From Sphingomonas sp. (GTDB lineage: Bacteria; Pseudomonadota; Alphaproteobacteria; Sphingomonadales; Sphingomonadaceae), in NCBI GenBank assembly GCA_021732445.1, contig JAKFUZ010000026.1:32049-96048 (forward strand): a stretch of 64,000 nt of DNA, written 5' to 3'. The position numbers were made by a program, and so were the translations under genes. Position 1 is the first letter of the stretch; every line of letters starts with the position of its first letter. The notes beneath the pieces are model-generated. The model did no database searches, was not told the DNA's origin, and saw only the letters and a list, made by a program, of their open reading frames with translations. This document shows positions 26,489 to 35,582 of this stretch, piece after piece.

Positions 26489-26884
26489 TGTTTCATTTAT
26501 GTAATAAAACTGTAAGGCTGGCGCAATTAATTGGCGTGAATGGCTAGCCTTGCAGCGCGCGTTGAGTCAAGAATCCCAGAAATCAGCGGGTCAATAGCCA
26601 AAACGTGCAGATGAAGTACGTAATTACCTCAAGAAACACGCGCCGAATCAAAATTCCGTCAGCTTTGCGCAGATGTCGCATCGCAGAACGAATCGCCAAC
26701 TGTGCGATATCGTCCAAATCGGTGCTCCTGCGGTCGGATTTGCGCCATCAATTCACCCTTAGCTCCCCGATTCAGGCACAAGATCACACTCATTTTGGAC
26801 AAAACAGGACAATGTAACGATGTAATCAATTTGTCACGCAAGCCCGCTAGGCATTCATTATCGGTAATACTGACCAGGTCGCCT

Positions 26885-26907
26885 CCTTTGGACGTGAAGT
26901 CCTTAGG
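26885..26907 (+). promoter_or_regulatory. Imperfect inverted repeat overlapping the ribosome-binding site of the rightward T3SS operon
   Basis: CCT-TT-GGAC, loop GTGAA, GTCC-TT-AGG: seven paired bases interrupted by a TT/TT mismatch. The right arm contains the AGGG that would serve the ATG at 26917. A hairpin here could mask the ribosome-binding site of the first gene. By-eye call. Confidence 0.35.
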
Positions 26908-26916
26908 GATAAAAAG

Positions 26917-27723
26917 ATGGTCGGAATCGTAACGGATAAAAAAATGGCTCGCACTCATGCTATTAAATTGGCAGTTATTGTTGCGTCTATATTAATGGGT
27001 GCTTCGCCAGCGTACGCAAAAGCTGGCAATGACTGGGAAAATCTATCAGACAGGCAGGAGAACTGCCCGATATCCAATCGCATCAGAGTGGTGGATTGGG
27101 GGTCGCTGTCTGACATTTCGGGGTTGCGCGATTGCCGGTCGCAAATCGTCGAAGGTCGCGCGAAAATCGTGGCACCCGCGCCGCCGCCAGTCAGGATTGA
27201 GGCACCGGCGCCCGACGGTCAATCTTTTGGAATAGCAAAGCAGCGCCCCGCCGGCGCCCGCGATGCGGCAAGGCGTGCTGGCACAGCAACGGCGTTTAAC
27301 CCATCCTGGGGTGCGCGCAGCGCAAGCATTAACGACATCATTGAAGATGTCGGGGCGCGGCACCGCGTTGACCCGCGCCTGCTCCACGCCGTTATTGCCG
27401 TCGAATCAGGATATCGCCCGGCCAGCGTGAGCCCCGTGGGCGCGCGCGGGCTGATGCAGTTGATGCCAGCAACCGCGCGGTCGCTGGGGGTGGCACCAGC
27501 CACGCTGTTTGACCCGGCAACCAATATCGACGCCGGCGCCCGGCTGTTGCGGCGGCTGAACGGCCGGTATGCGGGCGATCTTTCGCTGATCCTTGCCGCC
27601 TACAATGCCGGAGAAGGCGCGGTGGACCGCTACTCGGGCGCCATTCCGCCGTATCGCGAAACCGTGAACTATGTCGACAAGGTAATCAGCAAATACAAAT
27701 ACTTTATTGAATCGGCAAATTGA
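26917..27723 (+). CDS. T3SS-associated lytic transglycosylase
   Basis: 268 residues: signal peptide (core KLAVIVASILMGASPAYA), a linker with three Cys residues (50, 73 and the mature N-terminal region), a Pro-rich stretch, and a C-terminal SLT domain from about residue 137. AVIAVESGYRPASVSPVGARG carries the catalytic Glu163, followed by GLMQLMPATARSLGV and ILAAYNAGEGAVDRY. Such enzymes (IpgF, EtgA, Hrp-type) locally open peptidoglycan for the T3SS. First gene of the rightward operon. ATG 26944 is an alternative start that places the signal peptide at the very N-terminus. Confidence 0.9.
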   Translation: MVGIVTDKKMARTHAIKLAVIVASILMGASPAYAKAGNDWENLSDRQENCPISNRIRVVDWGSLSDISGLRDCRSQIVEGRAKIVAPAPPPVRIEAPAPDGQSFGIAKQRPAGARDAARRAGTATAFNPSWGARSASINDIIEDVGARHRVDPRLLHAVIAVESGYRPASVSPVGARGLMQLMPATARSLGVAPATLFDPATNIDAGARLLRRLNGRYAGDLSLILAAYNAGEGAVDRYSGAIPPYRETVNYVDKVISKYKYFIESAN

Positions 27724-27731
27724 TCATTCCC

Positions 27732-29717
27732 ATGGCAATGCATCAGCAAATTACAAAACACCGATTTTCTATGATGTTGCGCAATATACCAGATATTTTT
27801 CTGGTTGTATTTGTGGTGGCGGTCATCGCACTGATGGTATTGCCATTGCCCACATTGCTACTTGATGTGTTAATCGCTGTGAATATTACGGCAGCGATCT
27901 TGCTGTTGCTGAGCACCCTGTACATCACGTCGCCGCTGGAATTTTCCACCTTCCCTACATTGTTGCTGCTGACCACGCTTTTTCGATTGTCGATCAGCAT
28001 CTCGACGACCCGGCTAATACTTACCAAGGGTGACGCTGGTCATATTGTCCGTCAATTTGGTGAACTTGTTGCTGGCGGAAGTCTGGTCGTGGGGCTGGTC
28101 GTCTTCCTGATTATTACGATCGTCCAGTTCATGGTGGTCGCCAAGGGCGCTGAGCGGGTGGCGGAAGTCGCCGCGCGGTTCAGCCTTGATGCGATGCCGG
28201 GCAAGCAGCTTTCCATCGACAGCGATCTGCGCTCTGGCCTGCTCGGCAAGGACGAAGCGCGGCAGAAGCGGCACCGGATCGAGCTGGAGAGCAAAATCCA
28301 TGGCAGCCTCGATGGCGCCATGAAGTTCGTCAAAGGCGATGCGATTGCGTCGATCATCATCGTGCTGGTCAACTTGATCGGCGGCCTGGCGATTGGCGTC
28401 TTCGTCCATGGCCAGGAAGTGGGCCAGGCGGTTGCCACCTATTCGATTCTCTCGATCGGCGATGGGCTGGTGGCGCAGGTGCCGGCGCTGTTTTCGGCCA
28501 TGGCGGCCGGGCTGCTGGTTACGCGAACCACCGACGAAGCCAGCGAGCGCCACCTGGCGCCCACAATAGGCCGGCAGTTGGGCGGCAAGCCGCATGTGCT
28601 GCTCACCGCCGCCTTGCTGGCGATGTCCATCGGTTTCGTGCCTGGGTTTCCGACGCTTGTCTTCACCGGCATCGCCGTGCTGCTGATGCTGGGGGCGGCA
28701 GCCACGCACCCGGTGTCACGGCCATTTCTCGTCGAGCGACTGGGCCTGGGCGACCATAGCGCGCCGATGGTCGCCATCAGCGTAGCGGCACGCCCGGTGA
28801 TATCAGCGCCGGCGCTTGCGGTGTCGCTGGCAAGCGATGCCACAACCGCGGCCAACGCGCGGCTTATCGCAGCTGCCATCGACAGCGCTGTGGCGCAATT
28901 GCAGGACGCAAGCGGTGTTGCGCTGCCCGCCGCCACCATTACCCCATTTTCGGCGCCAGCCGAGCCCGGACAGCGCGAAAACCCGGCGGGATGGGTGTTG
29001 CGCGTCCACGGCCTGGCACTGGCCGAGGGCCCGGCGGGCGACCTTGCAGACGCTGACAAGCTGGCCGCCCAGATCGCCGCGCGGTTGCAACGCAACATCA
29101 CCTTGTTCCTGGGGCTGCAACAAGTGAATGATCTGCTGAACCAGGTGGGCGCCAATTATCCCGATGTCGTAAAAGAGGTTGTGCGCGCGATGCCGACGCT
29201 GCGTATTGCCGAGGTGATGCGGCACCTCGCCAGCGAAGCGGTGCCCATGGGCAATTATCCCGAGCTGTTCGAGGCCATTGCCGTTGCCGGCCAATATGAG
29301 CAGGAGCCGGCGCGCCTGACCGAGCGGGTCCGCATCTCCATCCGGCGCGCGCTGCTTTCGTCTATTGCGGGAGACGGCCGCCTGCGCGTGCTGATGATCG
29401 GCGCCGCGCTCGAACAGGTCATCCGGGATCTGGTGCGGCCGATAGATGGCGACGCGCGGATCGCGCTCGACCCGGTATCGGTCGAAGAGCTGACCCGGCT
29501 TATTGGCGAACAAAGCGCGCTGTGCGCGGCACACGCCTTGCTCACCGCGCAGGATATCAGGCGGCCGCTGCGGCTGCTCCTGGCGGAAACCATGCCCGAA
29601 ATTCGCGTCATTTCCTTCAACGAGCTTGATCCCGGCCGGCCAGTCGACATCGTCGGCGAGCTTAATCAGGCACCCGATGCGTTGATCGGCAACAGCGTGA
29701 CGGAGCTTGCAGCATGA
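27732..29717 (+). CDS. sctV: T3SS major export apparatus protein SctV (FlhA/YscV family)
   Basis: About 661 residues. The N-terminal half has some eight membrane helices with the FHIPEP-family blocks STFPTLLLLTTLFRLSISIS, GAERVAEVAARFSLDAMPGK and SIGDGLVAQVPALFSAMAAG. The C-terminal half is the cytoplasmic domain that forms the nonameric substrate-docking ring. It takes the proton motive force and receives substrates. It starts just behind the transglycosylase stop; a TTG overlapping that stop (27720) is an alternative. The first 100 codons are AT-richer than the rest. Its stop overlaps sctC by four bases. Confidence 0.95.
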   Translation: MAMHQQITKHRFSMMLRNIPDIFLVVFVVAVIALMVLPLPTLLLDVLIAVNITAAILLLLSTLYITSPLEFSTFPTLLLLTTLFRLSISISTTRLILTKGDAGHIVRQFGELVAGGSLVVGLVVFLIITIVQFMVVAKGAERVAEVAARFSLDAMPGKQLSIDSDLRSGLLGKDEARQKRHRIELESKIHGSLDGAMKFVKGDAIASIIIVLVNLIGGLAIGVFVHGQEVGQAVATYSILSIGDGLVAQVPALFSAMAAGLLVTRTTDEASERHLAPTIGRQLGGKPHVLLTAALLAMSIGFVPGFPTLVFTGIAVLLMLGAAATHPVSRPFLVERLGLGDHSAPMVAISVAARPVISAPALAVSLASDATTAANARLIAAAIDSAVAQLQDASGVALPAATITPFSAPAEPGQRENPAGWVLRVHGLALAEGPAGDLADADKLAAQIAARLQRNITLFLGLQQVNDLLNQVGANYPDVVKEVVRAMPTLRIAEVMRHLASEAVPMGNYPELFEAIAVAGQYEQEPARLTERVRISIRRALLSSIAGDGRLRVLMIGAALEQVIRDLVRPIDGDARIALDPVSVEELTRLIGEQSALCAAHALLTAQDIRRPLRLLLAETMPEIRVISFNELDPGRPVDIVGELNQAPDALIGNSVTELAA

Positions 29718-31687
29718 GTGCGCGCGCAAAATATGTGCTCGCCTGTGGTGTCGCGAGCATCATGGTCTGCGGCCTGGCGGGTGGTGCGTCCGGCGCTGAG
29801 TCGCCAAAATTCCAAAGCATCGCCCTTAGGCTGACGGCGCGCGGCGAAGATATCGGCGACTTTCTGAAAACAATGTTCGAGGCCGCCGGCATCAACGCGA
29901 CAATCAGCGCGGCCGTGCAGGGCAAGGTCAATGGCCGCTTTGCCGCAGCCCCGGCCAAGCTCTGGGCAGACCTGTCCCGCGCGTTTGACCTTGTGGGCTA
30001 TTATGACGGAACGTCCTTCTTCGTCTATGCGCGCGCCGAACTGGGCAGCCGGACGATTCAGGCGGCCAACCCCCAGGCCGTGGTCGATGAAGTGCGCCGG
30101 CTGCGGCTGGTCGACCGGAATCATTTGATAAACGCCGGCCCGATGAAAATCGACGCAAGCGGCACCCCGGGGTTTCTGGCGACAGTTTCCCGGCTGGCCA
30201 GCACTATCGGGGCGGTGCGCGACATTGAGGCAGCAGAGCGCCCGCCCATCCGCATCGCCCCGGCCGGCCCGGGCAAGGGCGGGCAGCGGAACGCCGGAAT
30301 TACCAGAACGAACCCGACCGGCGCGCACGAAACGCGGATTTATTATCTGCGTTATGCCCGCGCCGACGACAGTCAGCTCGACACCGGCGGGACGCCGATC
30401 GTCATCCGGGGGCTGGCGAGCGTGCTGCGCGACGTGATGGGTGCAGGCGGCCCGGTCGGCAGCGCGGTGTCAACGCGCTATGGCGCCGGCCGCGGCCCCA
30501 ACCAGCCCGTGCGCCGCGATCCGCTGGTGCAGCGCCCTCAGGGATCGACCGACCAGGATGCCGAATATGTCGGCGTTCGCGATGGTGCAAGCGACGCCGG
30601 GAGCCCGGAATCCGGCCGGGTCGGCGCCCGCCCGTCCATTGCCACGGTGCAGGCGCTCAATGCAGTTGTGGTGCGGGACCTGCCGGAAAATATGGCCACT
30701 TATGACGGGCTGATCCGCGCACTCGACGTGGAGCCGCGCATTGTCGAAATCGAAGCAACAATCATCGACATCGACCTCGATCGCGTCCGCGAACTGGGCA
30801 TCGACTGGCGCATCCAGAGCCAGGGCTTCGGCGCGCTGCTCGGCAGTGACATCGTCCAGCGGACCGGCGACCCGCGCATTGACAGCACCTTGTCCGGCAC
30901 GCCGAACCGCGGGCTGATTTTGCGCGGCGCGATCGGCCCGAATAATGAGCTGGTGGCGCGGTTCCAGGCGCTGGAACAGCGCGGCGCCGCGCACATCGTC
31001 TCCAAACCGCGGCTTGTGACCCTGTCGGATTCCGAAGCCACCTTTGATCGCACCCGGACATTCAACGTGCGCGTCCCCGGCAATCGCCAGTCTGACCTGT
31101 TTTCAGTGTCGGCGGGCACCACATTGCGTGTCAACCCGCATGTTCTGGCCGATGGCGGCGCCCCCCGGGTTCGCCTGTCGGTGGTCATCGAAGATGGCTC
31201 CATCGAAGGCGCCTCGGTTGACAATATCCCGATCGTCGAGCGCGCACGCGTCGCGACCGAAACGTTGATCGGCGAGGGTGAAAGCCTGTTGCTGGGCGGC
31301 CTGACGGTGGACAGCCGGCTGGATGCACTTAATCAAATTCCCGGCCTGGGCGATGTCCCGGTGCTGGGCAATCTGTTCAAAACCCGGCGAAAGGAACGTC
31401 GCCGGATCGAGCGCCTGTTTTTGATAACGCCCCGCGTCGGGTCGCTCGACAATAGCGTGCCGATTACCAAGACGCTGGTGACGATGCCCATGCCGGCGGC
31501 GCCGGGCGGAAATGACCTGTCGCCGCTTTCCATCGATGACCTGCCAAAAACGACGGCGGCTGCCGAGTTGAGCGCCAGAAGCACGATCGCGGCGCTCGCC
31601 GACGAACCCGTCATCAAGCGCCGCGTTGCGCGATCCAGCCCAAGTCAGCGGCCGAAACCCAGCAGCCAACCGGAGACTCCGCAATGA
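29714..31687 (+). CDS. sctC: T3SS outer-membrane secretin SctC
   Basis: 657 residues with a signal peptide (YVLACGVASIMVCGLAGGAS). N0/N1-type domains run to about residue 330, including a T3SS-type spacer, and the secretin core occupies about 340-580, with HIVSKPRLVTLSDSEATF, VRVPGNRQSDLFSVSAGTTL and the closing IPGLGDVPVLGNLFKTRRKE, the secretin signature. The C-terminal 80 residues are Ser/Thr/Pro-rich, where a pilotin-binding end may lie. The presence of this gene shows the system is not a flagellum. It overlaps both neighbours by four bases. Confidence 0.94.
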   Translation: MSARAKYVLACGVASIMVCGLAGGASGAESPKFQSIALRLTARGEDIGDFLKTMFEAAGINATISAAVQGKVNGRFAAAPAKLWADLSRAFDLVGYYDGTSFFVYARAELGSRTIQAANPQAVVDEVRRLRLVDRNHLINAGPMKIDASGTPGFLATVSRLASTIGAVRDIEAAERPPIRIAPAGPGKGGQRNAGITRTNPTGAHETRIYYLRYARADDSQLDTGGTPIVIRGLASVLRDVMGAGGPVGSAVSTRYGAGRGPNQPVRRDPLVQRPQGSTDQDAEYVGVRDGASDAGSPESGRVGARPSIATVQALNAVVVRDLPENMATYDGLIRALDVEPRIVEIEATIIDIDLDRVRELGIDWRIQSQGFGALLGSDIVQRTGDPRIDSTLSGTPNRGLILRGAIGPNNELVARFQALEQRGAAHIVSKPRLVTLSDSEATFDRTRTFNVRVPGNRQSDLFSVSAGTTLRVNPHVLADGGAPRVRLSVVIEDGSIEGASVDNIPIVERARVATETLIGEGESLLLGGLTVDSRLDALNQIPGLGDVPVLGNLFKTRRKERRRIERLFLITPRVGSLDNSVPITKTLVTMPMPAAPGGNDLSPLSIDDLPKTTAAAELSARSTIAALADEPVIKRRVARSSPSQRPKPSSQPETPQ

Positions 31688-32829
31688 CCAAGCCGCACCC
31701 CGTGCAGGTACTGCGCATTCTGTCAGGCCGCCTGGCCGGTGCCGAACATGCCTTGAACATGGGCGACAGGCTAACCCTTGGCCATGGGCTGACGCATGAC
31801 ATCATCCTGCGCGGCGCCGACACTGCGGGGTTGTCGATTGTGCTGCATGCGGCCCCGGCAGCGATTATCATCTCGGTGCTGGACGGCGAGGTAAGGCTGC
31901 TGGACCGGGTGCTCACCAAGGGCGAAGAAGGGGTGCTGCCGCTCTTCACGCCGTTGCAGATCGGCGAGTTTACGGCCGCCGTCGGCGAGCATGGCAGCGC
32001 GCGGTGGAGCGACGTCTCGGCATTGCTGAAATATATGGTCGACGGCCCGGCCGACGGGGCCGATTTGGCGGCCAGAACACCAACGATCCTCACCAAGCTG
32101 CGCAGCATGGGCGCCCGCGCGCAGCGTTTCGCACCGTCATCGGCAAGGGCCACGCTGGTGCCGCTCGGCATTGGCGGCGCGGTGCTGATGGCGCTTGGCG
32201 GGGCGGCTGTGATGGCGGCGGCAACGTCGGCGGCCGACAATTCGGTGCCGGCGGCAACGGCGCGGCTCCAGAATAACGGCTTCAAGGCGCTGCGGGTCAG
32301 CCAGGACAGCGTCAACGGGCACCTCATCATTGTCGGCGTGGTCGCTGACGAGGCGCAGCTAAGCCGGCTGCGGCAATGGGTGCCGCAAAACCTTGGCCGG
32401 GCGATGATTGACGTCGAAACCAGCGATTCTGCCAGTCGTGCCGCGCGCAATCTGCTGATTGAAAACGGCATCAACGCCGACGTCCATGTCGATCCCTCAG
32501 GTCTTGCGACCGTGCAGAGCAACCTTGCACCGACCGACCCCGCCGCAGTCGACGCAATCGCGCTCATCAACGAGCTTGATACCGTCCGCAAGGTGCGCTG
32601 GGCGCCGCGCGGCAGTGCGGGCGACCGCGCTGCCATCCAGCAATATTTTGCCTCCGCTACCTATGGCATCGCGACCGTGGTGGAGAGTGATCCGGGATAT
32701 ATCGTAACCGCCGACGGCAGCCGCTGGTTCCCCGGTGCTGTTCTGCCGACCGGCCACCGACTTGTCGCCATTGGCGATGGCAAAATCACCCTGACGCGCG
32801 ACGGCAAGTCAGATGTTTTGTCCCTTTGA
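31684..32829 (+). CDS. sctD: T3SS outer MS-ring protein SctD
   Basis: 381 residues. The cytoplasmic N-terminus (1-110) is an FHA-like fold (SGRLAGAEHALNMGDRLTLG), a single membrane helix spans about residues 158-182, and the periplasmic part has BON/ring-building repeats and ends with WFPGAVLPTGHRLVAIGDGK. This architecture is that of YscD/PrgH/HrpQ ring proteins, which connect the inner ring of SctJ to the secretin. Sequence conservation is low, so position between sctC and the needle genes is part of the evidence. Confidence 0.85.
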   Translation: MTKPHPVQVLRILSGRLAGAEHALNMGDRLTLGHGLTHDIILRGADTAGLSIVLHAAPAAIIISVLDGEVRLLDRVLTKGEEGVLPLFTPLQIGEFTAAVGEHGSARWSDVSALLKYMVDGPADGADLAARTPTILTKLRSMGARAQRFAPSSARATLVPLGIGGAVLMALGGAAVMAAATSAADNSVPAATARLQNNGFKALRVSQDSVNGHLIIVGVVADEAQLSRLRQWVPQNLGRAMIDVETSDSASRAARNLLIENGINADVHVDPSGLATVQSNLAPTDPAAVDAIALINELDTVRKVRWAPRGSAGDRAAIQQYFASATYGIATVVESDPGYIVTADGSRWFPGAVLPTGHRLVAIGDGKITLTRDGKSDVLSL

Positions 32830-32862
32830 CCGCGTTTTCCCACTCAACCTAGGAGAATAAAG

Positions 32863-33171
32863 ATGACCGACACCGTCAACACTTCCTCGATTGCCAGCGT
32901 TGCGCTCATCAATCAGCAACGCCCGACAAGCCGCACGGCAACACCCAACTGGTTCGAGGCGTTTGCCAGCGCCTGGGGCAACGCGCTCAACAACCAAGCG
33001 GACAAGGTCGTGCAACAGGCCGACCTGATCGGCGATCAGGGCGATGACAGCCCATCGACGATCACCCTACTGACCGCTCAATCGCTGCGGTTGAGCTTTT
33101 TGTCGAACAGCGCACAATCGTCGATCGACGCGGTTGGCAAGGGCCTCGAAACCACCGCGCGCAAGGGCTGA
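32863..33171 (+). CDS. sctF: Putative T3SS needle subunit SctF
   Basis: 102-residue helical protein without signal peptide, in the place where needle genes lie (after sctD, before sctI). A central Trp-led helix (NWFEAFASAWGNALNNQADK), a short PST turn and a second helix LLTAQSLRLSFLSNSAQSS give the two-helix hairpin of needle proteins. It is some 20 residues longer than the usual 80, through an extra Thr/Ser-rich N-terminus. A strong AGGAG (32851-32855) at eight bases fits a product needed in many copies. Similarity to characterised needles is weak; the identity relies on context. Confidence 0.65.
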   Translation: MTDTVNTSSIASVALINQQRPTSRTATPNWFEAFASAWGNALNNQADKVVQQADLIGDQGDDSPSTITLLTAQSLRLSFLSNSAQSSIDAVGKGLETTARKG

Positions 33172-33176
33172 TCGCC

Positions 33177-33584
33177 ATGGCCTTCGTCGTTCCAACCACC
33201 CTGGCCGGCGCGACCCCAATCGCGCTGGGGCCCGTTATCCCGACAGCGCCTGCATCGCCAGGCGCCAGCGGGGCACCGCAGCCCGGCGCCGTCACCTCAG
33301 GCAAATTTGCAGCGGCACTCGACCGGGCGGCCAATGGCGGGCCGTCCGTCGCCCATAATCCGCTGCAAGGCATCATGCGCGCTGTCGAACAGATTGACGG
33401 GCAGGCGCGCTCCGTTTCAGGCATTGCCGCCAAGGCCAGCGCCAACGGCGCCGAAATGCGCCCAAGTGACGTCATCGACCTGACAATGCGGTGTCAGGAG
33501 TTCATGTTCCAATGCCAGCTAACATCGAACATCGCCAATCGCAGCGCCGATGGCGTCCAGCAGTTGTTCCGGCAACAGGGCTGA
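33177..33584 (+). CDS. sctI: T3SS inner rod protein SctI
   Basis: 135 residues. The first 55 are Pro/Ala-rich and disordered; the C-terminal helix SDVIDLTMRCQEFMFQCQLT followed by SNIANRSADGVQQLFRQQG matches the YscI/HrpB2 rod-family end (QxxLxSNIANKxSxGIQQLFRxQ). The rod adaptor joins the export gate to the needle. It starts five bases after sctF and its stop overlaps sctJ by one base. Confidence 0.8.
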   Translation: MAFVVPTTLAGATPIALGPVIPTAPASPGASGAPQPGAVTSGKFAAALDRAANGGPSVAHNPLQGIMRAVEQIDGQARSVSGIAAKASANGAEMRPSDVIDLTMRCQEFMFQCQLTSNIANRSADGVQQLFRQQG

Positions 33585-34363
33585 TGCGCACCGCGTTGCC
33601 CCTGCGCGTTCCCCGCTGGCTGCTGGCGCTGCTGGTGCCGCTTGCGCTTGGCGCATGCAGCAGCCAGCCGCTGTACAGTCAGCTCACCGAAGCGCAGGCC
33701 AACGACATGGTATCTGCCTTGTTGAACGCCAATATCAGCGCCGAAAAGAAGGTGCTCGATGGCGGCAAATGGTCGGTTGCCGTGCCGCAATCCGATTTTT
33801 CCCGCGCGGTTCAGGTATTGCGGAGCAATGGATTGCCGCGGGAGGATTTTCAGTCGCTGGGCGATGTATTCAAGAAGCAAGGTTTTGTATCGTCTCCGCT
33901 TGAAGAGCGCGCACGCCTCATATTTGGCACGTCGCAAGAACTTAGCCACAGCATCGCGTCGATTGATGGGGTCATTCAGGCGCGGGTGCATCTGACGCTG
34001 CCCGAGCCCGATCCGTTGTCAAAAGAAACCAAGCCCGCAACCGCGTCAGTACTCGTTAAATATATGGAAGGCTTCAACCTTCCACGCCAGCGCGAGGCAA
34101 TAAAGACGCTCGTCGTCAATGGCGTGGAAGGATTGACGCCTGATCGGGTGAGCGTTGTCATGGTGGTTGGCCGGTCCATCTCGTCCTCGGCGCCGTCGCA
34201 GATGTTGATGGAATCGGTCTTTGGCTGGCCGGGGCTGCTGGGAATTTTCGGTTTTGGTCTTGTTGGCATCGCCTTGTGGCAGCTTCCGAAACGCGCCTTT
34301 GGCGCGCACCGACAGCCGTCACGCAACGCGGCGGTCACGATTCTCGCCGAGCCTGCCGAATGA
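33584..34363 (+). CDS. sctJ: T3SS inner ring lipoprotein SctJ
   Basis: 259 residues. A lipoprotein signal peptide ends in LALGAC|SS, followed by the YscJ/FliF ring domains (LYSQLTEAQANDMVSALLNA, NGLPREDFQSLGDVFKKQG, IASIDGVIQARVHLTLPEPD) and a C-terminal membrane helix (WPGLLGIFGFGLVGIALW). The lipobox and single short length are those of SctJ rather than flagellar FliF. The frame is open upstream, but the ATG at 33584 overlaps the sctI stop (TGATG) and begins the signal peptide. Confidence 0.95.
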   Translation: MRTALPLRVPRWLLALLVPLALGACSSQPLYSQLTEAQANDMVSALLNANISAEKKVLDGGKWSVAVPQSDFSRAVQVLRSNGLPREDFQSLGDVFKKQGFVSSPLEERARLIFGTSQELSHSIASIDGVIQARVHLTLPEPDPLSKETKPATASVLVKYMEGFNLPRQREAIKTLVVNGVEGLTPDRVSVVMVVGRSISSSAPSQMLMESVFGWPGLLGIFGFGLVGIALWQLPKRAFGAHRQPSRNAAVTILAEPAE

Positions 34364-34971
34364 CAGCGCAGAGGATGGACACCGCCCCGACCGACCTGGG
34401 CGGGCAACGCGCCCGCGCCGCGCTGGTGGCGAAATGGACGGCGATAACCGGCGAGCCGGCGCCGCCCAAACCAACGCGCAGCCGGCGGCTGGCCGCGCGG
34501 CTCCGCACCGGCGACGCGGTCGGAGCGGGCGCCAGACTTACCTTCACCGGGCTTTGCCAGGCGCCCGACTGGATCGGGCTGCCCCTTGACCAACGGGCCG
34601 CGCTGGCCCGGGCGGCGATTTTGGCGATCCACGCCGACACGATCCGCAAAACCATATCTGGGGAGCGGTTGCGCACAGTCACCGCGATATTCGGTGAGGC
34701 GATGGTCGATCGCGTCCTCGCGGCCCAAGGGGCAGCGGCGCACCGTCCGCCGGACGATGCTCCATCGATACCGTTTCCGGTTGATCGGCGCGATGCCGAA
34801 GCATGGGGCTTCGCCATCCTCGCCCTGGCAGCACCCGCGGCCCTCGCACCGCCCATCGACCAGCCGATCCGCGCTTTGACGATGAATGTCAGTCGCGCGC
34901 GCGCGGTGCTGGCCGACGCGCTGCTGCTGCTTGGGCCGCCTTGTTCGCCCGGGCAAAGTGACCAGCCATGA
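34360..34971 (+). CDS. sctK: Putative T3SS sorting-platform accessory protein SctK
   Basis: 203 residues, Ala/Arg-rich, soluble, between sctJ and sctL with four-base overlaps on both sides. SctK homologues (YscK, OrgA, HrpD) are poorly conserved; this one shows only a helical pattern and the phrase WIGLPLDQRAALARAAIL, which fits that group loosely. It would link the SctD cytoplasmic domain to SctQ. Assigned by position. Confidence 0.6.
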   Translation: MTAQRMDTAPTDLGGQRARAALVAKWTAITGEPAPPKPTRSRRLAARLRTGDAVGAGARLTFTGLCQAPDWIGLPLDQRAALARAAILAIHADTIRKTISGERLRTVTAIFGEAMVDRVLAAQGAAAHRPPDDAPSIPFPVDRRDAEAWGFAILALAAPAALAPPIDQPIRALTMNVSRARAVLADALLLLGPPCSPGQSDQP

Positions 34972-35582
34972 CCGGATATGTGCTTGCGGCCACGATGTGT
35001 GCGACACTCAGCGCCGACTCGCCGGTCATCAAGGCGGCGGATGCCGGTGCGGTGACGAACGCCGTCGAGCTGCTGCATCGCGCCGCCGCCACGCTGGCCG
35101 CGGCGGAACAGGCGGCAGCCGACATCGCAGCCAGCGCCCGGGCATCGGGGCTGCAAGCCGCCGCGGCCGCGGTTGAGGAAGCGGTTGCAGCGCAGCTTCG
35201 CGCGTTCGCCGAGGCGCTGGCCAGCGAAAGGGCACAGCGGCGGGAAGCCGTTGCCCAACTTGCGATTGGCGCCACACAGGCGGTGCTCGGGGCGTTGCCC
35301 GATGATGTGCTCATCCGCATGCTCGTCAATCGCGCGTTAGACCAGATAGATCAGGACGATATTGTCGAGATCACAATCGGGCCGGACAACGGGCACGAAG
35401 GCGCGCGGGAACAACTCCTCGCCGACCTGGCGGCGCAAGGCATCGTCGCGCGCACAGATGCGGCGCTCACGCGGGGTGACTGCGTCGTGGCCACTGCCAC
35501 TGGCCGGATCATTGCAAGCGTCGACGCGCAGATTGCAGGCATTGCCCGCCGCTGGGGGCTTGAGTCAGCCGATGAACGCTGA
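34968..35582 (+). CDS. sctL: T3SS stator protein SctL (FliH family)
   Basis: 204 residues. The first 110 are a long Ala/Glu-rich coiled coil (AAEQAAADIAASARASGLQA...), as in FliH/YscL; the C-terminal domain LPDDVLIRMLVNRALDQIDQ...DDIVEITIGPDN is the ATPase-binding part. It dimerises, binds SctN and anchors it to SctQ. It overlaps sctN by 11 bases. Confidence 0.85.
   Translation: MTGYVLAATMCATLSADSPVIKAADAGAVTNAVELLHRAAATLAAAEQAAADIAASARASGLQAAAAAVEEAVAAQLRAFAEALASERAQRREAVAQLAIGATQAVLGALPDDVLIRMLVNRALDQIDQDDIVEITIGPDNGHEGAREQLLADLAAQGIVARTDAALTRGDCVVATATGRIIASVDAQIAGIARRWGLESADER

Larger units (their letters stand above)
26321..26916. promoter_or_regulatory. AT-rich divergent regulatory region between the two T3SS operons
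   Basis: 596 bases without a convincing gene, clearly AT-richer than the flanks. It contains a perfect TATAAT on the minus strand, palindromes CAATTAATTG (26524-26533) and GTAATTAC (26619-26626), and near the right end TTGTCA (26831-26836) about 18 bases before TCATTA on the plus strand. An imperfect hairpin sits in front of the lytic transglycosylase start. Short ORFs in both directions here lack ribosome-binding sites and family sequence. The two T3SS operons are presumably regulated from here. Confidence 0.65.

Noticed and set aside
26605..26958. Short genes in the T3SS divergent region
   Set aside because: Frames on both strands overlap one another, lack ribosome-binding sites and resemble no family.
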